Below, piece after piece: positions 1-8,806 of a stretch of 43,003 nucleotides of DNA. The position numbers were made by a program, and so were the translations under genes. Positions within the stretch are counted from its first letter, which is position 1, and every line of letters begins with the position of its first letter. The stretch is taken from positions 1-43,003 of the forward strand of contig JAPKDA010000010.1 in NCBI GenBank assembly GCA_028822695.1, written 5' to 3'. The stretch comes from Akkermansiaceae bacterium (GTDB lineage Bacteria > Verrucomicrobiota > Verrucomicrobiia > Verrucomicrobiales > Akkermansiaceae). Below the pieces are notes generated by a model that saw only the letters and a list, made by a program, of their open reading frames with translations, was not told the origin of the DNA and searched no databases.

Positions 1-216
1 CCCAAGGCTTCCTTCAGCAAGCAGGCGATGAACCTTCTCGTATCTTCTTCCCTTGTCATCGGCGGCAAGGACTTCGCATCGTCCCGGCAAACCGTCTGCC
101 ATGTGGGGATTGTGTTGAATATACTGACTTTCGTTGACGACGGCGACAGCCTCTGGATCACCCGTTTCGATGCCGTTGAGAAACGCACAGATTTGATCTT
201 TCTTCTTCGATGCCAT
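1..216 (-). CDS. SnoaL-like (NTF2-fold) protein, partial at window edge
   Basis: The minus strand is open from an ATG at 216 to the left edge, giving 72 codons of the N-terminus; the rest lies outside the window. The segment YIQHNPHMADG resembles the conserved core of SnoaL-like polyketide cyclase/NTF2-fold proteins, small cone-shaped proteins that bind or isomerise small molecules. The N-terminus is charged (MASKKKDQ) and has no signal peptide, so a cytoplasmic protein is expected. No substrate can be named. The family call rests on one motif and on position within the protein. Confidence 0.6.
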   Translation of the reverse strand, partial: MASKKKDQICAFLNGIETGDPEAVAVVNESQYIQHNPHMADGLPGRCEVLAADDKGRRYEKVHRLLAEGSLG

Positions 217-436
217 GGATAAATGCCCCTAGTTTTCTCCAGCAACGATGTAGAGATGCCGTTACCGCCTACAAGCGCCGAAGGTCTGGAGGCTCTTGCG
301 CGAAACATCCCCACCATTTCCCAGACAAGAGGGGAGCGACTGCGTCCCGTCGTCGTCAAAACGCCGCCTCGCCTCAGCGAGCACCCCAAATTAATCCGAG
401 CACTTCCCCCGATCGCCAACTCCGACCACCTCCCCC

Positions 437-778
437 TCACAATTCATCCGAATCCGACTCATCATGCCAAACCGCGTAGTCAGGCCGCTCATCCTTCATC
501 TCGCGATAGAGCCAGACCATCCGATCAAGAAACCAACGTTTCCCGGCGTAGGTGAGAATGATGCCGAGGAGCGTCGGCCACAGCTCCAGTTGGATCAGGC
601 CCCAGACTAGAAATGGCAGGCCGAGAAAGGCCACGCCGCTCAGCAAGTTTGGCATGGTCCGATGATGCGGTGGCACGGGCACCTCTTTGCGGTTCAGCCA
701 GACCCGTTCTCCGAGCTCGGCCATCGATGCCCAGTTGATCGTCGAGGATGGTTTGGGGAACAGGCCTTTCCACGACAA
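437..778 (-). pseudogene. DUF6653-like small membrane protein, 5'-truncated
   Basis: The frame encodes 113 residues from a TTG at 778. It opens directly in what looks like the middle of a DUF6653-type protein: FPKPSSTINWASMAELGERVWLNRKEVPVP, then a hydrophobic stretch (about residues 45-75) and LDRMVWLYREMKD. As I recall the family, members carry one or two membrane segments before this point. Here a TGA lies two codons upstream of the TTG, and the next gene's stop at 803 leaves no room for the missing part. I infer a remnant that lost its 5' end; a short functional protein starting at TTG is possible but less likely. Confidence 0.5.
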
Positions 779-802
779 TCCTCACTCCGTTCGACATCAC
801 CC

Positions 803-2266
803 CTACCCCAAAATATCCTTCACCACTTGAGCCTCTTCCTCCACGCCGGTCAGGCGCTGGTCCAGCCCCTGGTGCTTGAAGGTGAGCTTCCGGTGATCGA
901 TCCCGAGACGGTCTAGAATGGTCGCGTTCATGTCACGGATATGGACCGGGTTCTCGACGATGTTATAGCTGTGATCGTCGGTCTTTCCGTACTCGAATCC
1001 CCGCTTCACTCCAGCTCCAGCCATCCACATCGAGAAACAACGCCCGTGATGATCACGACCGTGGTTGTCCTTGGTGAGCTTACCCTGGGAGTAGATGGTC
1101 CGACCAAACTCGCCACCCCAAACCACGAGCGTGTCTTCCAACATGCCGCGCTGATCGAGATCGTTGATCAAGGCTGCTGCAGGCTGATCGATGTCCTCGC
1201 ACTGCTGACTAATTTTGGACGGCAAGGCGCCATGCTGATCCCATCCCCGATGGAACAATTGCACGTAGCGCACCCCCTTCTCGGCCATCCGCCGGGCCAG
1301 CAGACAGTTCCGCGCAAAGCTTCCCGGCTTGTCGACCTGCGGACCGTAGAGCTCCTTCACATGGTCTGGTTCACCCTCGATGTCCATCAAACCCGGCACC
1401 TCCGCCTGCATGCGGAAGGCCAATTCATACTGCGAGATCCGTGCCTGGATTTCCGGGTCAGCAAACTTGTCATGATTGAGCTGGTTCAGCTCGCTGAGAC
1501 TGTCCAGCTGACTCCGCCGCGCATCACGATCGAATCCCGGCGGGTTCTGAAGATAGAGCACCGGCTCACCAGCACTCCGCAACTTCACGCCCTGATGCTT
1601 TGACGGCAGAAACCCACTCCCCCACAGGCGATCGTAGAGCGCCTGTATCTGCCCACGACCCCGGGAAATCATCACCACGTAGCCGGGCATGTTCTCGTTC
1701 ATCGTCCCCATCCCATAGCTCAACCAAGCACCCAGCGACGGCTTCCCCTGCTGCTGCGATCCGGTGTTAATGAAGGTGATCGCCGGATCGTGATTCACCG
1801 CCTCGGTGTGCAGCGACTTCATGATCGTGATCTTGTCCACGATGCCCGCCGTGTGCGGAAGAAGGTCCTTGTTCACCCAGGTCTGGTGCTCCCCAAACTT
1901 TTCGAACTCAAACATCGGCGCGACACAGGGAAAGGACTTCTGCCCACTCGACATCCCGGTGAGCCGCTGCCCTTGCCGAATCGAATCCGGGAGCTCCGTG
2001 CCGTGCAACTCACGTTGCACCGGCTTGTAGTCGAAGAGATCGATGTGGCTCGGACCGCCGGCCATGAACATGTAGATGACGCGCTTCGCCTTGCCCGGGA
2101 AATGCGGCATGTCGGGCAGCCCCCCGGAAGTCTGCATTTCCGCGCCGGCCGCAGACGACAAGAGACTGGGATTGAGAAGCGTGCTCAGGGCCGCAGCTCC
2201 AAGCCCGTTTCCGGTCCTCAGAAGAAACTGACGTCGTGTTTCGATGAGTGGACTAAATGTTTCCAT
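803..2266 (-). CDS. DUF1501 family protein, Tat-exported
   Basis: A 487-residue protein of the DUF1501 family, a sulfatase/phosphatase-superfamily relative abundant in Planctomycetes and Verrucomicrobia. The N-terminus carries a twin-arginine signal ([12 protein letters not shown] at residues 11-12) followed by an Ala/Leu-rich stretch, so export in a folded state is expected. The core shows [13 protein letters not shown] near residue 70, a histidine-rich HRGWDQHG segment, and near the C-terminus [17 protein letters not shown], all typical of the family. It lies 19 bp after the upstream cytochrome-type gene on the same strand. Such pairs are very common in PVC genomes and are linked to polysaccharide-related loci, but the biochemical role is not established. 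Confidence 0.9.
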   Translation of the reverse strand: METFSPLIETRRQFLLRTGNGLGAAALSTLLNPSLLSSAAGAEMQTSGGLPDMPHFPGKAKRVIYMFMAGGPSHIDLFDYKPVQRELHGTELPDSIRQGQRLTGMSSGQKSFPCVAPMFEFEKFGEHQTWVNKDLLPHTAGIVDKITIMKSLHTEAVNHDPAITFINTGSQQQGKPSLGAWLSYGMGTMNENMPGYVVMISRGRGQIQALYDRLWGSGFLPSKHQGVKLRSAGEPVLYLQNPPGFDRDARRSQLDSLSELNQLNHDKFADPEIQARISQYELAFRMQAEVPGLMDIEGEPDHVKELYGPQVDKPGSFARNCLLARRMAEKGVRYVQLFHRGWDQHGALPSKISQQCEDIDQPAAALINDLDQRGMLEDTLVVWGGEFGRTIYSQGKLTKDNHGRDHHGRCFSMWMAGAGVKRGFEYGKTDDHSYNIVENPVHIRDMNATILDRLGIDHRKLTFKHQGLDQRLTGVEEEAQVVKDILG

Positions 2267-2285
2267 AGCGGTGTTCGATTCTTGA

Positions 2286-5200
2286 TTAGTTACGGGTCAG
2301 CGACTCGTCGAGGTTGAGGATGGTCTGTGCGATCACCATCCACGAAGCATGTTCGATGGGATCAATCGACTCGTCCCCCGGCGAGTCTCCCACCGAGAGG
2401 TATTCCTTCGCCGATTCGGGATTCGCCTGGAACTTGACCCGATTTTTCTCGAGCAACTTGGTGAGAATTTCCACTTCCCGCGCCACGGCCGGACGGGCGG
2501 TGGCGAGACGATAGCCCAAATCGATCCCCTTCGCCGCATCTCCGTTCCCCGACTTGATCAAGCGCTCCGCCAGAGCCCGGCCTGCCTCCACAAACTGCGG
2601 ATCATTGAGTGTCACCAGAGCTTGGAGTGGCGTGTTCGTCCGTTGGCGCTGAATCACGCACTTTTCACGGCTCGGCGCATCGAAAATCATCATGTTCGGC
2701 ATCGGGGCACTCCGCTTCCAATACGTATACATCGAGCGGCGATAGAGCTTCTCTCCCTTGTCCTGCGGATAACGCAGCCCTCCGTTGAGGCTCACTTCAT
2801 TCCAAATGTTCTTCGGCTGGTAGGGCTTCACTCCAACCCCGCCAACGTGCTGATTGAGAAGCCCGCTGACCGCCAGTGCCTGATCCCGAATGAACTCTCC
2901 CTGCAGCCGGAACCGTGGTGCCCGGGCGAGGAGTTTATTCTGCGAATCCCGTTCCAGATGAAGCGATTCGACCCGCGAACTCCTCCGGTAAGTGTCGGAG
3001 CTCACCAGTTGTTTGATCATCCCTTTGACATCCCACCCGCTCTCCACGAAATCGACCGCCAGCCAATCCAGCAACTCCGGATGAGTCGGCGCGGCGCCCT
3101 GCGCACCAAAATCACCGACCGACCGGACCAATCCCTCGCCGAAGAACATCATCCAGTATCGGTTCACCGCCACCCGTGCCGTGAGCGGATGATCTGGCTG
3201 CGTCAGCCATTGGGCGAGGCCCAGACGATTGGACGGCGCGCCCCCCGGAAATTCCGGGAGCGCTTTCGGCACGCCCGGCTTGATAACTTCATCCTTCTTC
3301 GGAGAATCATAAGCGCCGCGATCGAGAACGTAGGTCATCCGCATCTTGTTCTCCGGATTGTCCTGCATGATCATCGAAGTCACCGGCTTCTTGTTGAGAT
3401 CGGCACGCTGTTTGACGAGCTTCTGCTGTTCCGCGGCCAGCTTCTTAAAGGTCTTGTCCTCCGATCCCAGATAGCGGGCCAACAGAACCTTCTGGTCCCT
3501 CTCACTCCGTTGGTCGGCAGGAGTGGCGAGGATGTCCTGGATGGGGTCCCCCTTCGCAACATCGGCGACTTCCCCATATTCCAAAGCCCGCTGATAAATC
3601 CGCAAGTCGTCCACCTCACCTTTCCAGTTCGATGCAGTTGAGCGGGCCCCGATGCGAAACGGTTGGCTGGTGACGATCGTCGCGCTGAGCGAGTCTGCCT
3701 GCACCTGATTCGAAGAAAGCTTCCCGTCGATGTAGATCTTCACTCCCGCGGCCTTGTGACTGCCGTCGTAGCTCACCACCACGTGCTGCCACTTGTCAGG
3801 CTTGAGAACATCTTCGGAAACGACCTTGAGCGCGTTGGACTGCCAGGTGTTGACAAGATGCGTGCCGATCCGCCCTCCCTCCATCCAAAGATCAAATCCG
3901 CGAAAGTCCGCCTTCACGTCCATCTTCGAAAAAATCGCCCCGGATGGCTTGCCATTCGGCTTCACCCAAGCAGCCATGCTGAAGGCCCGATCGAACTCCA
4001 CATCCACCCCGGCCTCAAACTTGAACTGCGTATCACCGTTGAGCTGCAACGCCTTAGACCCCTCCCGGTCGACAACCTTAAACGCTCCCTTTTCCTTGAT
4101 CGCAATAGCGCCCGAGAGACCGTCCCAGAACTCCTTCTCTGTTGCATCGATTGGGAACCAATGGCTCAAACCGGCAGGTTGCTTCCCCTCCTTGCTCTTT
4201 TGAGCTTCGGCGGAAGCTCCCTCCAGCCAGGCCGTAAACTCAGGCTTCGCCGCGACGTTCGTCCGATAATCTTCCACCTTCCGCTCCCCGCCCTCGATCC
4301 CTTTCTGCATTTCAGCAAGTCGCGCATCCCGCGCCTCATCAGCCACCTCCACGACCGGAGACTGATTGCCATTACGGTTCTGCATTCCCGGGTCGGCCGT
4401 GTTGTTAAAGTAGGCGAAGAACTGGTAATACTCCCGTTGCGAAATTGGGTCATACTTGTGGTCATGGCATTGGCAACATTCCATGGTTAGCCCCATCCAG
4501 ACATTCGCCGTGGTCTGCACCCGGTCGGCGACATACTCCACCCGCAACTCCTCTGCAAAAGCACCACCCTCATCACTGGTCGCGTGATTGCGATTGAAGC
4601 CCGACGCGATTTTCTGGGACACCGTGGCCTCCGCCAGCAAATCCCCAGCCAGCTGCTCGGTCGTGAATTGATCAAAGGGCATGTTGCTGTTGTAAGCATT
4701 GATCACCCAGTCCCTCCACGGCCACATGTCCCGCGGACCATCCGCATGCATCACACTCGTGTCGCCATACCGCGCCGCATCCATCCACGCCAAGGCCATC
4801 CGTTCGCCGTATTCCTTGGAAGCCAGCAAGCGATCGACGACCTTTCCGTAGGCATCGGGAGACTGATCAACCACAAAGGCCTCAACCTCTGCCGGTGTCG
4901 GAGGCAGTCCGGTCAGATCCAGCGTGACCCGCCGAATCTGCGTCCGCCGGTCGGCCTCCGGCAACGCCGAGAGCCCCACTTTGGTGATTTGCTTGTCGAT
5001 AAAGTGGTCCAGAGTCTTGATTCCCGTTTCCCGCTTGGCAGGAACAAAGGACCAGTGGTCGTCGTAGACCGCACCTTCCGCAATCCACGTTTCGAGAATT
5101 TTGATCTGCTCTGCGGTGAGCGTCTTGTTCGCATCCGGCGGAGGCATCAGCTCCTCCAGATCATCGGTTTTGAGCCTCTTGACCACCTCACTCTTCGCAA

Positions 5201-5393
5201 CATTCCCTGGGGAAAGCACCCCGGCATCCAGAGCATCCTCCCGATCGTCGAGACGGAGATCCCCTTCCGACTTCCCCGGTCCGTGGCATTTGAAACACGT
5301 GTCGGAGAGAATCGGTCGCACATCGCGGTTGAAATCAACCGCCGCGACGGGAAGCGCGCTGACGAGAAATACAAGAGGGAATAGTCCTTTCAT
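2286..5393 (-). CDS. PSCyt1-DUF1549-LamG-DUF1553 multidomain exported protein
   Basis: A 1035-residue exported protein with signal peptide (residues 1-18). Domains in order: a planctomycete cytochrome-C-like domain (PSCyt1) with haem motif CFKCH at residues 33-37; DUF1549/PSCyt2 (about 125-335) with a second CxxCH-like motif, CCQCHDH; a LamG/concanavalin-like beta-sandwich (about 440-610); and DUF1553/PSD1 (about 725-985), recognisable by [20 protein letters not shown] and [17 protein letters not shown]. This is the usual PVC architecture and it is co-oriented with a DUF1501 gene 19 bp downstream, its usual partner. A periplasmic redox or carbohydrate-related role is generally inferred; no reaction can be assigned from sequence. 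Confidence 0.92.
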   Translation of the reverse strand: MKGLFPLVFLVSALPVAAVDFNRDVRPILSDTCFKCHGPGKSEGDLRLDDREDALDAGVLSPGNVAKSEVVKRLKTDDLEELMPPPDANKTLTAEQIKILETWIAEGAVYDDHWSFVPAKRETGIKTLDHFIDKQITKVGLSALPEADRRTQIRRVTLDLTGLPPTPAEVEAFVVDQSPDAYGKVVDRLLASKEYGERMALAWMDAARYGDTSVMHADGPRDMWPWRDWVINAYNSNMPFDQFTTEQLAGDLLAEATVSQKIASGFNRNHATSDEGGAFAEELRVEYVADRVQTTANVWMGLTMECCQCHDHKYDPISQREYYQFFAYFNNTADPGMQNRNGNQSPVVEVADEARDARLAEMQKGIEGGERKVEDYRTNVAAKPEFTAWLEGASAEAQKSKEGKQPAGLSHWFPIDATEKEFWDGLSGAIAIKEKGAFKVVDREGSKALQLNGDTQFKFEAGVDVEFDRAFSMAAWVKPNGKPSGAIFSKMDVKADFRGFDLWMEGGRIGTHLVNTWQSNALKVVSEDVLKPDKWQHVVVSYDGSHKAAGVKIYIDGKLSSNQVQADSLSATIVTSQPFRIGARSTASNWKGEVDDLRIYQRALEYGEVADVAKGDPIQDILATPADQRSERDQKVLLARYLGSEDKTFKKLAAEQQKLVKQRADLNKKPVTSMIMQDNPENKMRMTYVLDRGAYDSPKKDEVIKPGVPKALPEFPGGAPSNRLGLAQWLTQPDHPLTARVAVNRYWMMFFGEGLVRSVGDFGAQGAAPTHPELLDWLAVDFVESGWDVKGMIKQLVSSDTYRRSSRVESLHLERDSQNKLLARAPRFRLQGEFIRDQALAVSGLLNQHVGGVGVKPYQPKNIWNEVSLNGGLRYPQDKGEKLYRRSMYTYWKRSAPMPNMMIFDAPSREKCVIQRQRTNTPLQALVTLNDPQFVEAGRALAERLIKSGNGDAAKGIDLGYRLATARPAVAREVEILTKLLEKNRVKFQANPESAKEYLSVGDSPGDESIDPIEHASWMVIAQTILNLDESLTRN

Positions 5394-5677
5394 GGTGATG
5401 GGGGCTCGATCCGGAAGATCTCTGCAAACCTTCTACAAAAATGGCCGGTAAAGCGACCACATCTTCTGCTGCCCCATACGCGGCTCAGCCCCTGCATCTT
5501 GCCAATTTCCTGATCATCTCCCCCCCTCAATTGTCTGGGGGTCTCGGAAAACCACGAACTCTCGATAGGCCTCTCCACACCCCTACTTCGCCATCACACC
5601 ACGACAAAGGCTACTTCCGAGTAGAATAAGGTGCCGGTTCTTGAAAAGACGGCGCGATTCCGCAGTATAGATAACCG

Positions 5678-6520
5678 ATGAAACCAGCCCTTCCTCTCTA
5701 CGCCGCCTCCCTCACGGCCCTCCTCTCCCTCTCTCTCAGCGCCGAGCCCAAAATCACCACCGAAGTCCGCGAGGAAAACGGGAGGAAGGCAACGTATATG
5801 TTCATCGACGGCGTGAAAGTCCACGAGACCGATCCCGCCAAATCACCACAGCCAAAAGTTGTCACGCCAAAGCCCTACGACGCGGAAGCCGCCAAGGCTC
5901 CGGCCACCGCGACCGTCCTCTTCGATGGAACGGAGAAGACAATGGCCAACTGGACCTCGAAGAACGGAAAGAAGGAGAACCCCTGGAAGCTCGTCGATGG
6001 TGCCATGGAATCCGTGCGCGGCGCCGGGTATGCTTCGACCAAGGATCAGTTCGGTTCCTGCAAACTACACATCGAGTTCGCCACCCCTGTCAACGTGAAG
6101 GGCAACGGACAAGGTCGCGGCAATAGCGGCGTATTTCTCATGGGACAATATGAAGTGCAGGTCCTCGACTCCTACGAGAACACCACCTACCCCGACGGAC
6201 AATGTGGCGCCCTCTACGGCCGCTCCGTCCCCCTCGTCAACGCCAGCCGCCCTCCCGGCGAATGGCAGACCTACGACATCACCTTCACTCGTCCCCTCTT
6301 CGATAAGGATGGCAAGGTCACCCGCAAAGCCAAATTTCACGTCATCCACAACGGCATCGTCATCCAAGACAACGTCGAACTCTCCGGCGGCACCGGTTGG
6401 GCCGGCCCTCACGCGGCAGGCGAATACCGCAAGCACGGCGACACCGGCCCGCTTCAATTCCAGGACCACGGCAACCCTGTCCGCTTCCGCAACATCTGGA
6501 TCGAGCCAATCAAGGACTGA
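5678..6520 (+). CDS. DUF1080 (3-keto-disaccharide hydrolase-like) exported protein
   Basis: A 280-residue protein with an N-terminal signal peptide (MKPALPLYAASLTALLSLSLSAEP). After a linker, the DUF1080 beta-jelly-roll starts around residue 80 with LFDGTEKTMANWTSKNG and contains the family's GNSGVFLMGQYEVQVLDSYEN block, then the typical FRNIWIEPIKD ending. DUF1080 proteins are LamG-like folds; some act as 3-keto-glycoside hydrolases, many are uncharacterised. The gene is divergent from the PSCyt1/DUF1501 pair across 284 bp, which suggests that the three may serve the same extracytoplasmic carbohydrate pathway (inference). Confidence 0.9.
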   Translation: MKPALPLYAASLTALLSLSLSAEPKITTEVREENGRKATYMFIDGVKVHETDPAKSPQPKVVTPKPYDAEAAKAPATATVLFDGTEKTMANWTSKNGKKENPWKLVDGAMESVRGAGYASTKDQFGSCKLHIEFATPVNVKGNGQGRGNSGVFLMGQYEVQVLDSYENTTYPDGQCGALYGRSVPLVNASRPPGEWQTYDITFTRPLFDKDGKVTRKAKFHVIHNGIVIQDNVELSGGTGWAGPHAAGEYRKHGDTGPLQFQDHGNPVRFRNIWIEPIKD

Positions 6521-6561
6521 TCCCGAAAAAAAAGCGTGAGCTTCGCGCAATCCCTCGTTGA

Positions 6562-6978
6562 ATGTCTCCAATGGGTAAGAAGAAGAAGCGCAAGGCCCTG
6601 GGCACCGGGGAAGATCCTCTGGAGAATAAGGCCTTCGGTGCTTTGGACGGTCTCGGCAGCTTGCCAGAAGGACCTGCCGACCCACCTCCAGCCATTCCCG
6701 CAAAGACCTCCAAACGCGGCCAGAAAAACACCAGCCGCGGCCGCGTGGACATCATCCGTCAGACCGCCCATCGCGGGGGCAAGGGAGTCACCGTGGTAAA
6801 GAACTTCATCGGCATCAGCCTCGCCGAAAAGCAAGAGCTCGCAAAGATCATGCGCAAAGCCTGCGGCGTCGGAGGCACCGTCAAAGATGGTTGCATCGAA
6901 ATCCAAGGCGACAAACGAGAAGAGGTCAAACGCATCCTCATCGAAGCCGGCTTCAAACCAGTCTTCGCCGGAGGATAA
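6562..6978 (+). CDS. SUI1/YciH-like translation initiation factor
   Basis: A 138-residue protein. Residues about 60-135 form a SUI1/eIF1-type domain: RVDIIRQTAHRGGKGVTVVKNF, then LAEKQELAKIMRKACGVGGTVKDGCIEIQGDKREEV. The first 60 residues are a basic, proline-rich tail (GKKKKRKAL) not present in the shortest bacterial YciH proteins. YciH-type proteins bind the small ribosomal subunit and affect start-codon fidelity. Start may be the ATG at 6562 or the one three codons later. It follows the DUF1080 gene by 41 bp, probably an independent function. Confidence 0.85.
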   Translation: MSPMGKKKKRKALGTGEDPLENKAFGALDGLGSLPEGPADPPPAIPAKTSKRGQKNTSRGRVDIIRQTAHRGGKGVTVVKNFIGISLAEKQELAKIMRKACGVGGTVKDGCIEIQGDKREEVKRILIEAGFKPVFAGG

Positions 6979-6979
6979 G

Positions 6980-7018
6980 GGATCCCCTTTCGCCAAAGGC
7001 TCTGAACGGCGGGGATCC
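6980..7018. terminator. Inverted repeat between convergent genes, possible terminator
   Basis: GGATCCCC (6980-6987) and GGGGATCC (7011-7018) are a perfect 8-bp inverted repeat 1 bp past the SUI1-like stop codon. A smaller hairpin (CCTTT-CGCC-AAAGG, 6986-6999) competes with it. There is no T-run, so termination is only suggested by position. Another 6-bp stem lies at 7123-7146 nearer the convergent esterase gene. Confidence 0.35.
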
Positions 7019-7157
7019 TTCACCACGCCCCCCCTTCCAACCTCTCCGACCCGTGGCATGCCCCTCTCGGTCATGAACTAAATCCCCCCGACCTCTTGAA
7101 CCGTAAGGTGACTGTCTCGGTCGCTATCCAAACCCCCGGCGATAGCCGCACTTCCCT

Positions 7158-7192
7158 CCGACTTCCGTCCCCCGTCTTCCGGGTTCCTTCAT
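7158..7192. repeat. Degenerate heptanucleotide tandem repeat, copy 1
   Basis: Five consecutive 7-mers: CCGACTT, CCGTCCC, CCGTCTT, CCGGGTT, CCTTCAT. The consensus (pyrimidine-pyrimidine-G-N-N-pyrimidine-T) is shared with blocks at 10185, 17187 and 25064. This copy sits at the 3' end of the carboxylesterase gene and overlaps its stop. Confidence 0.6.
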
Positions 7193-7857
7193 TCCCCACA
7201 TTCACTCAACCACCCCAACACATCCCCCATCTCCTCCTCCGCCAGCGAGTGCCCCAGCCCTGCGTAGCTCTTAAACGTCGGCGCATACCCCGCCCTCCTC
7301 AACGCCTCCACGGTCCCCTCCGCTGCTCTGATCGGCACCACCTCGTCATCGCTACCATGAAAAACACCAATCGGCAGCGCCCCTTCACAACGCGGAGCCA
7401 GCCGCTCTTCCGATTCCAACAGATACCCCGACATCAACAATACTCCCGCGATCCTGGCCTGGTTCCGCAACCCCACTTCCAACGCCATCGCCGCCCCCTG
7501 CGAAAATCCCGCAAGGATCATCTTCGGCGCTGGTTCCCTTTCCATCAACGACTCAATCTGCCGCCGACTCGCCCCCACCGTCTCCCAGTTCACCTCCCGC
7601 GGGTGGCTGAGATCCAGAATGTCGTACCACGCCGGCATCCGCATCCCCGTATTGATCGTCACCGGCATCTCCTCCGCATGCGGCAGCACAAAGCGCCACC
7701 GCCGCGGCAGCGCCGCCTCACACCACATCCGAGCCACATCCTCAAAATCATGCCCATCCGCCCCCAAGCCATGCATCAAGATCACACAAAGCTCCGCCTC
7801 CTCCCGAATCGCTCCAATCTCAAGGCACCGTAGTTCCGATGAATCTGCCATTTCCAT
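7189..7857 (-). CDS. Alpha/beta hydrolase, phospholipase/carboxylesterase family
   Basis: A 222-residue cytoplasmic esterase. The catalytic triad is visible: nucleophile Ser119 in GFSQG, Asp171 in HGSDDEVVP and His203 in YAGLGHS. The oxyanion-side loop is VILMHGLGADGHDF near residue 30. Length and motif order fit the small carboxylesterases (YpfH/EstB type) that cleave short acyl esters or phenolic esters. No signal peptide. Its ATG at 7857 abuts the TGA of a PEP-CTERM relic (7858-7860), which suggests that it once was the second gene of an operon. Confidence 0.88.
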   Translation of the reverse strand: MEMADSSELRCLEIGAIREEAELCVILMHGLGADGHDFEDVARMWCEAALPRRWRFVLPHAEEMPVTINTGMRMPAWYDILDLSHPREVNWETVGASRRQIESLMEREPAPKMILAGFSQGAAMALEVGLRNQARIAGVLLMSGYLLESEERLAPRCEGALPIGVFHGSDDEVVPIRAAEGTVEALRRAGYAPTFKSYAGLGHSLAEEEMGDVLGWLSECGE

Positions 7858-8040
7858 TCAAGCCGAGACTACCCGCCTTCTCCGCATCAACAACCCCAAC
7901 CAGCCAAACGCTCCGAGCACGGAGGTCGCCGGCTCCGGAATCACCTGACGATAATTTTCTGATTTTCGGCAGGGCCCCACGAATAGGTTCCTCGCTTCCC
8001 ATCGAGACCAGCCCCCAGCTCAGGGTTGCTAGTGGGCACC
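7858..8040 (-). pseudogene. 3' remnant of a PEP-CTERM anchored protein
   Basis: Reading the minus strand towards 7858 gives VIPEPATSVLGAFGWLGLLM, then RRRRVVSA and stop: a PEP motif, a hydrophobic helix and an arginine cluster, the hallmark of a PEP-CTERM exosortase sorting signal. The sequence just upstream in another frame, VVPTSNPELGAGLDGKRG followed by YSWGPAENQKIIV, looks like the protein body before the signal and ends at a TGA at 7946-7948. One frameshift near 7946-7955 would join them. No start or long body is present, and the exonuclease gene begins on the other strand at 8071. I infer a decayed gene reduced to its last 60 codons. Confidence 0.7.
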
Positions 8041-8070
8041 ACTTCCACCAAGATCCCTCCCCTACTCCCG

Positions 8071-8769
8071 ATGAGCCGACACTCCCCACGATCCTCCCGC
8101 CGCTCCCCCCGACCTTCCAGTCCCGACGGTGGCAGCTCGAGCAAGAGCGGCAATGAAACCAGGCCCGTCGCACCGACCAAAGCAGAAACCGCCCTCCTTC
8201 CCGCCTTCCCTGAACTCACCGGAGACAAGATCCACATTCCTCAATCGAAAGCCGACTGCGATGCCGCCGTGGAGGAGATTGTTGCCGCCGGCGTCACTGG
8301 ATTCGATACCGAGGCCAAGCCGACTTTCCGGGTAGGCGAAAAATGCGGTGGCCCCCATGTCGTGCAGTTTGCGCTCACTGACAAAGCCTTCCTTTTTCAA
8401 CTTCATCACCAAAATAGCGAGCAAGCCTGCGCCGAACTCATCGCCTCAAAGGAGGTGTTGAAAGTCGGCTTCGGACTGAAAAATGACCACGGCCAAATCC
8501 GGAACCGACTGGGAATCCAACTGACCCACGTTCTCGATCTTGATCAAATTTTCCGCAAGCTCGGCTACCGGGGTCAGATCGGCGTGCGTGCCGCGATGGG
8601 CGTCCTGCTCAATCTGAAGTTTCGCAAATCCAAGTCCATCACAACGAGTAATTGGGCCGCTCGCGAGCTCAGCCGCTCCCAGCTGCTCTACGCCGCCAAC
8701 GACGCCTACGCGGCCCTCAAGATCTTGGAAGCCCTCGAGCGAATACACCCACAGTTGCTCACCGACTAG
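8071..8769 (+). CDS. RNase D-like 3'-5' exonuclease domain protein
   Basis: A 232-residue protein if started at the ATG at 8071; the frame is open back to a TTG at 8026, but that stretch overlaps the PEP-CTERM relic. Residues 1-45 are low-complexity Ser/Arg/Pro-rich. The rest is a DEDD-type exonuclease domain: motif I GFDTEAKP, motif II around FGLKNDHGQIRNRL, and motif III YAANDAYAALKILEAL with the YxxxD signature of the DEDDy group. There is no HRDC domain, unlike full RNase D. Probable role: 3' trimming of structured RNA or DNA 3' ends in the cytoplasm; substrate unknown. Confidence 0.85.
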   Translation: MSRHSPRSSRRSPRPSSPDGGSSSKSGNETRPVAPTKAETALLPAFPELTGDKIHIPQSKADCDAAVEEIVAAGVTGFDTEAKPTFRVGEKCGGPHVVQFALTDKAFLFQLHHQNSEQACAELIASKEVLKVGFGLKNDHGQIRNRLGIQLTHVLDLDQIFRKLGYRGQIGVRAAMGVLLNLKFRKSKSITTSNWAARELSRSQLLYAANDAYAALKILEALERIHPQLLTD

Positions 8770-8806
8770 TTCCCAGGCAAACGACCAGCTCCAACTTAGA
8801 CCAGTT

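Noticed and set aside
803-5393. Long plus-strand frames opposite the DUF1501 and PSCyt1 genes (for example 2349-3641)
   Set aside because: They are antisense shadows caused by high GC at third codon positions; their translations are Arg/His/Pro-rich and show no domain.
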